A stretch of DNA of 8,101 bases from assembly GCA_029879665.1 (NCBI GenBank), contig JAOUPW010000064.1, forward strand, positions 1 to 8,101, given 5' to 3'. The first letter of the stretch is position 1. Each line of letters begins with the position of its first letter. The notes below the pieces were generated by a model that did not search any database, was not told the DNA's origin, and worked only from the letters and a program-made list of their open reading frames with translations. Below, one piece after another: positions 6,157-8,101 of this stretch. Origin of the DNA: Rhodospirillales bacterium. GTDB lineage: Bacteria > Pseudomonadota > Alphaproteobacteria > Rhodospirillales > JAOUPW01. The position numbers were made by a program, and so were the translations under genes.

Positions 6157-6612
6157 TTAAATGGAAAAATCAAGACTGGATCGCCCTTCACTGTTGATTC
6201 CGGCCTCGTCGGCCCGGGAACACAATTCGTCAATGGAGATGCAGTCAAGCCGATCCATGACTTCGGATTGCAAGCTTACCCACAAAGGCCGAACCACTTT
6301 GCTGCCCAGTTCTGAACCGTCAATGGATTCCACCGGGTTTTCACTGGTTTCCATGGCGCGGACGGTGCGTACGATGTCGCCGACGGAAATGCGCCGCCGT
6401 TCCCGGGCCAGGCGATAGCCGCCGCGGGGGCCGCGGACGCCGATCAGGATATCATTGCGGACCAGATGCTGAAGCGCCTGTTCAAGATACCGCCGCGGTA
6501 TGCCCTGGCGGCGCGTGATTTCACGGCTTAGCACCGGTTCACTGCTCGTATGGTAGGCAATGTCGAGAACTGCCTCGATGGCATACAGCATTTTCTTGGA
6601 TAACCGGATCAT
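6157..6612 (-). CDS. Rrf2-family transcriptional regulator (CymR/IscR-like, no IscR-type cluster cysteines)
   Basis: This 151-residue protein has the Rrf2 winged helix: MIRLSKKMLYAIEAVLDIAY (1-20), a recognition-helix region IPRRYLEQALQHL (38-50) and the wing VRGPRGGYRLAR (59-70) followed by ISVGDIV (75-81). The IscR cluster cysteines (about residues 92-104) are absent; the only cysteines are 124 and 131 near the C-terminus, which makes an IscR-type [2Fe-2S] site unlikely. Adjacent cysK points to a CymR-like role in cysteine or sulfur regulation. By family knowledge CymR acts with CysK as co-repressor, though CymR is a Firmicutes protein and the parallel here is inference. The ATG is 6 nt after the dut stop, with AAGG in the dut 3' end as ribosome binding site, so translation is coupled to dut. 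Autoregulation is possible but not shown. Confidence 0.9.
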   Translation of the reverse strand: MIRLSKKMLYAIEAVLDIAYHTSSEPVLSREITRRQGIPRRYLEQALQHLVRNDILIGVRGPRGGYRLARERRRISVGDIVRTVRAMETSENPVESIDGSELGSKVVRPLWVSLQSEVMDRLDCISIDELCSRADEAGINSEGRSSLDFSI

Positions 6613-6618
6613 AACTGT

Positions 6619-7152
6619 TCAGCCTTTCTCTCTGACATTGGTCGCGTGGGTTGTGTGGGTGCCGGTTGATCCGAAGCCGCCGTCGCCCCGGTCGCTTTCG
6701 GGCAAGGCCTCGACCGGCCGCCAGACAACTTCGGCAACGGGGGCGATCACCATCTGGGCGATGCGCATGCCGCGTTCGACAATAAATTCCCGGTCTCCCA
6801 GGTTGGCAAGGATGACCCCGATCTCGCCCCGGTAATCGGCATCGATGGTGCCCGGACTGTTGAGCAGGGTAATCCCGTGTTTGAGCGCCAATCCGGAGCG
6901 AGGCCGGACCTGGGCTTCATAACCGGGCGGCAAGGCAATGGCGATGCCGGTGGGGATCAGATCGCGGCCGCCGGGGGGAAGGGTCACCGGTGCGCCGACC
7001 GCGGCGACAAGATCGACACCAGCACTTAAAGGCGTCGCCCGTTTCGGCAAGGCCAGGTCGCGACCGTGTTCCAGGCGTTGAATATGGATGGCAAGGCCGC
7101 CGCTTGTTTCAGATTCGGGGCCAGATTCGGGAATTCCGTGGGGCAGGGTCAT
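6619..7152 (-). CDS. dut: Deoxyuridine 5'-triphosphate nucleotidohydrolase (dUTPase)
   Basis: dUTPase hydrolyses dUTP to dUMP and pyrophosphate, keeping uracil out of DNA and feeding dTMP synthesis. All five motifs of the trimeric family are present: 1, SAGVDLVA (43-50); 2, RPRSGLA (83-89); 3, [10 protein letters not shown] (101-110) with catalytic Asp104; 4, [11 protein letters not shown] (126-136); 5, [10 protein letters not shown] (155-164), the glycine-rich C-terminal arm that closes the site. At 177 residues it is about 25 longer than E. coli Dut, mainly from a Ser/Glu/Pro-rich N-terminal extension (1-20) and a tail after motif 5. The start is fixed by the 4-nt ATGA overlap with the end of coaBC; no other ATG precedes motif 1. 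The coaBC-dut pairing is common in proteobacteria. Confidence 0.95.
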   Translation of the reverse strand: MTLPHGIPESGPESETSGGLAIHIQRLEHGRDLALPKRATPLSAGVDLVAAVGAPVTLPPGGRDLIPTGIAIALPPGYEAQVRPRSGLALKHGITLLNSPGTIDADYRGEIGVILANLGDREFIVERGMRIAQMVIAPVAEVVWRPVEALPESDRGDGGFGSTGTHTTHATNVREKG

Positions 7153-8101
7153 GGCGCCCCCCCCTGGGTGGCGTCACCGAGGGCGCCGGCGATGCGTTGC
7201 GCCAAGCGGCTGGCGACTTCGCGTTTGGACATGGTCGGCCAGGACTCGACCTTGTCTCCGGTTACCAGGTGAACCGTATTGGAGTCGCCGCCAAAGGTAC
7301 CGGCGGCTTCCGAAACATCATTGGCGACGATCCAGTCGCAGCCTTTTGCGTGGCGCTTGGATTGCGCGTTTTCGGTCACCTTCTCGGTTTCGGCGGCAAA
7401 ACCGACGATCAATTTAGGCCGGTGTTTTCCCTTGGCGCTCAAGGTCCGGAGAATGTCCGGATTTTCAACCAGCTGCAGACTCGGCGGCGTGGCCGGGTCG
7501 GATTCTTTCTTGATCTTGGCGTCGGCTTCCTTTTCCGTGCGCCAGTCGGAAACGGCGGCGGCGCAGACGACAACATCGACGGCACCGGCGGCTTGACAGG
7601 CGGAAAGCATTTCGAGAGCCGAGACCACATGAACCACTTTCAGTCCCGGCGGATCGTCAAGCTGGGTCGGGCCGGTAACCAGCGTGGTTTCGGCGCCGAG
7701 ACGGGCCAGCGCCTCGGCCACGGCATGGCCCTGCTTGCCTGACGAACGGTTGGCGAGATAACGCACCGGGTCGATGGCTTCATGAGTGGGGCCGCTGGTA
7801 ACCAAGGCCCGGCGGCCGGCCAGTGGCCCGGGCAGGCGAAAGAACCCTTCAATCGCGGCCAGGATGTCGGCGGGCTCCGCCATTCGTCCCATGCCCCATT
7901 CGCCGCAGGCCATGTCTCCTTCCGCTGGCCCCACCTGAATCACTCCCCGGTCTTCCAGGGTACGCAGGTTGGCCCCGGTCGCCGCATGCTCCCACATGCG
8001 CACATTCATGGCCGGGGCCGCCATTACCGGTTTGTCGGTGGCGAGCAGGGCCGTGGTCGCCAAATCGTCGGCGATGCCGTGCGCCATTTTGGCGAGGATG
8101 T
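7149..8101 (-). CDS. coaBC: CoaBC bifunctional phosphopantothenoylcysteine decarboxylase/synthetase, 5' truncated by window
   Basis: The frame is open to the right edge (codons for ILAK precede the Met at 8087), so the N-terminus is outside the window. Numbered from that Met, the CoaC part shows [10 protein letters not shown] (23-32), the PxMNxxMW substrate motif, and the flexible lid [10 protein letters not shown] (60-69) with catalytic Cys61. The CoaB part starts near residue 91: [20 protein letters not shown] (93-112) and NRSSGKQG (113-120), then [21 protein letters not shown] and WIVANDVS. The enzyme couples 4'-phosphopantothenate to cysteine using CTP and decarboxylates the product in coenzyme A synthesis. 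The flavin-domain catalytic His is beyond the edge. The last codons include a run of eight G (7164-7157), and the stop overlaps the dut start as ATGA. Downstream cysK supplies its cysteine substrate. Confidence 0.95.
   Translation of the reverse strand, partial: ILAKMAHGIADDLATTALLATDKPVMAAPAMNVRMWEHAATGANLRTLEDRGVIQVGPAEGDMACGEWGMGRMAEPADILAAIEGFFRLPGPLAGRRALVTSGPTHEAIDPVRYLANRSSGKQGHAVAEALARLGAETTLVTGPTQLDDPPGLKVVHVVSALEMLSACQAAGAVDVVVCAAAVSDWRTEKEADAKIKKESDPATPPSLQLVENPDILRTLSAKGKHRPKLIVGFAAETEKVTENAQSKRHAKGCDWIVANDVSEAAGTFGGDSNTVHLVTGDKVESWPTMSKREVASRLAQRIAGALGDATQGGAP

Noticed and set aside
4282..6315. A 677-codon open frame on the + strand, opposite moeB and cysK
   Set aside because: It is fully antisense to two genes with complete family motifs, crosses their junction, and its translation is Gly/Ala/Asp/His-rich without a recognisable domain. 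Long antisense frames like this are expected in GC-rich genes with biased third positions. Ribosome profiling or proteomics peptides would be needed to revive it.
6990..7742. A 250-codon open frame on the + strand, opposite dut and coaBC
   Set aside because: It is antisense to conserved dUTPase and CoaBC motifs, is Gly/Arg-rich, and has no domain or ribosome binding site of note.
1..8101. Mobile element, CRISPR array, defence system or phage island
   Set aside because: No transposase, integrase, regularly spaced repeats, tRNA-flanked junction or abrupt change in composition is visible; the genes are core metabolic and regulatory families.

Overview
This window looks like ordinary core chromosome of an alphaproteobacterium, most likely a Rhodospirillales-type lineage. 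The evidence is GC-rich coding sequence, alphaproteobacterial-looking versions of CysK, D-glycerate dehydrogenase and CoaBC, and a coaBC-dut-MoeB/ThiF neighbourhood. The genus cannot be named from the sequence alone. I see no mobile element, CRISPR array, tRNA, rRNA or phage gene.

Left part (1-1318, + strand): the C-terminal half of a CCG-domain Fe-S protein (GlpC/HdrB-like), cut by the window edge, is followed 11 nt later by a complete DUF3501 protein. This looks like a two-gene operon whose earlier genes lie outside the window. Convergent to it (1434-1979, - strand) is a secreted double-SH3 protein. A 249-nt divergent intergenic region separates that gene from a + strand D-2-hydroxyacid dehydrogenase (2229-3215). 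The dehydrogenase keeps the family's catalytic Arg and His but has Ala where the catalytic Glu is expected.

Right part (3234-8101, all - strand, transcribed from high to low coordinates): coaBC (5' end outside the window), dut, an Rrf2-family regulator, cysK, a MoeB/ThiF-type E1-like enzyme, a DsrE-like protein and, after a 128-nt gap, a stand-alone two-CBS-domain protein. Gene junctions are tight: coaBC/dut overlap by 4 nt, dut-rrf2 is 6 nt apart, cysK-moeB 27 nt and moeB-dsrE 2 nt. The main internal gap is the 87 nt between rrf2 and cysK. It holds two overlapping inverted repeats and a terminator-like hairpin, so it is the best candidate for local control of sulfur genes by the Rrf2 protein.

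Functionally, the right block links cysteine production (CysK) and its probable Rrf2 regulator with sulfur activation and handling (MoeB/ThiF-like plus DsrE-like). It also contains CoaBC, an enzyme that consumes cysteine in coenzyme A synthesis, and the housekeeping enzyme dUTPase. The most interesting items are the Rrf2-CysK-E1-DsrE cluster with no visible ubiquitin-like sulfur carrier, the substituted catalytic Glu in the dehydrogenase, and the poorly understood CCG/DUF3501 pair. Nothing in the window is clearly a wholly new system.
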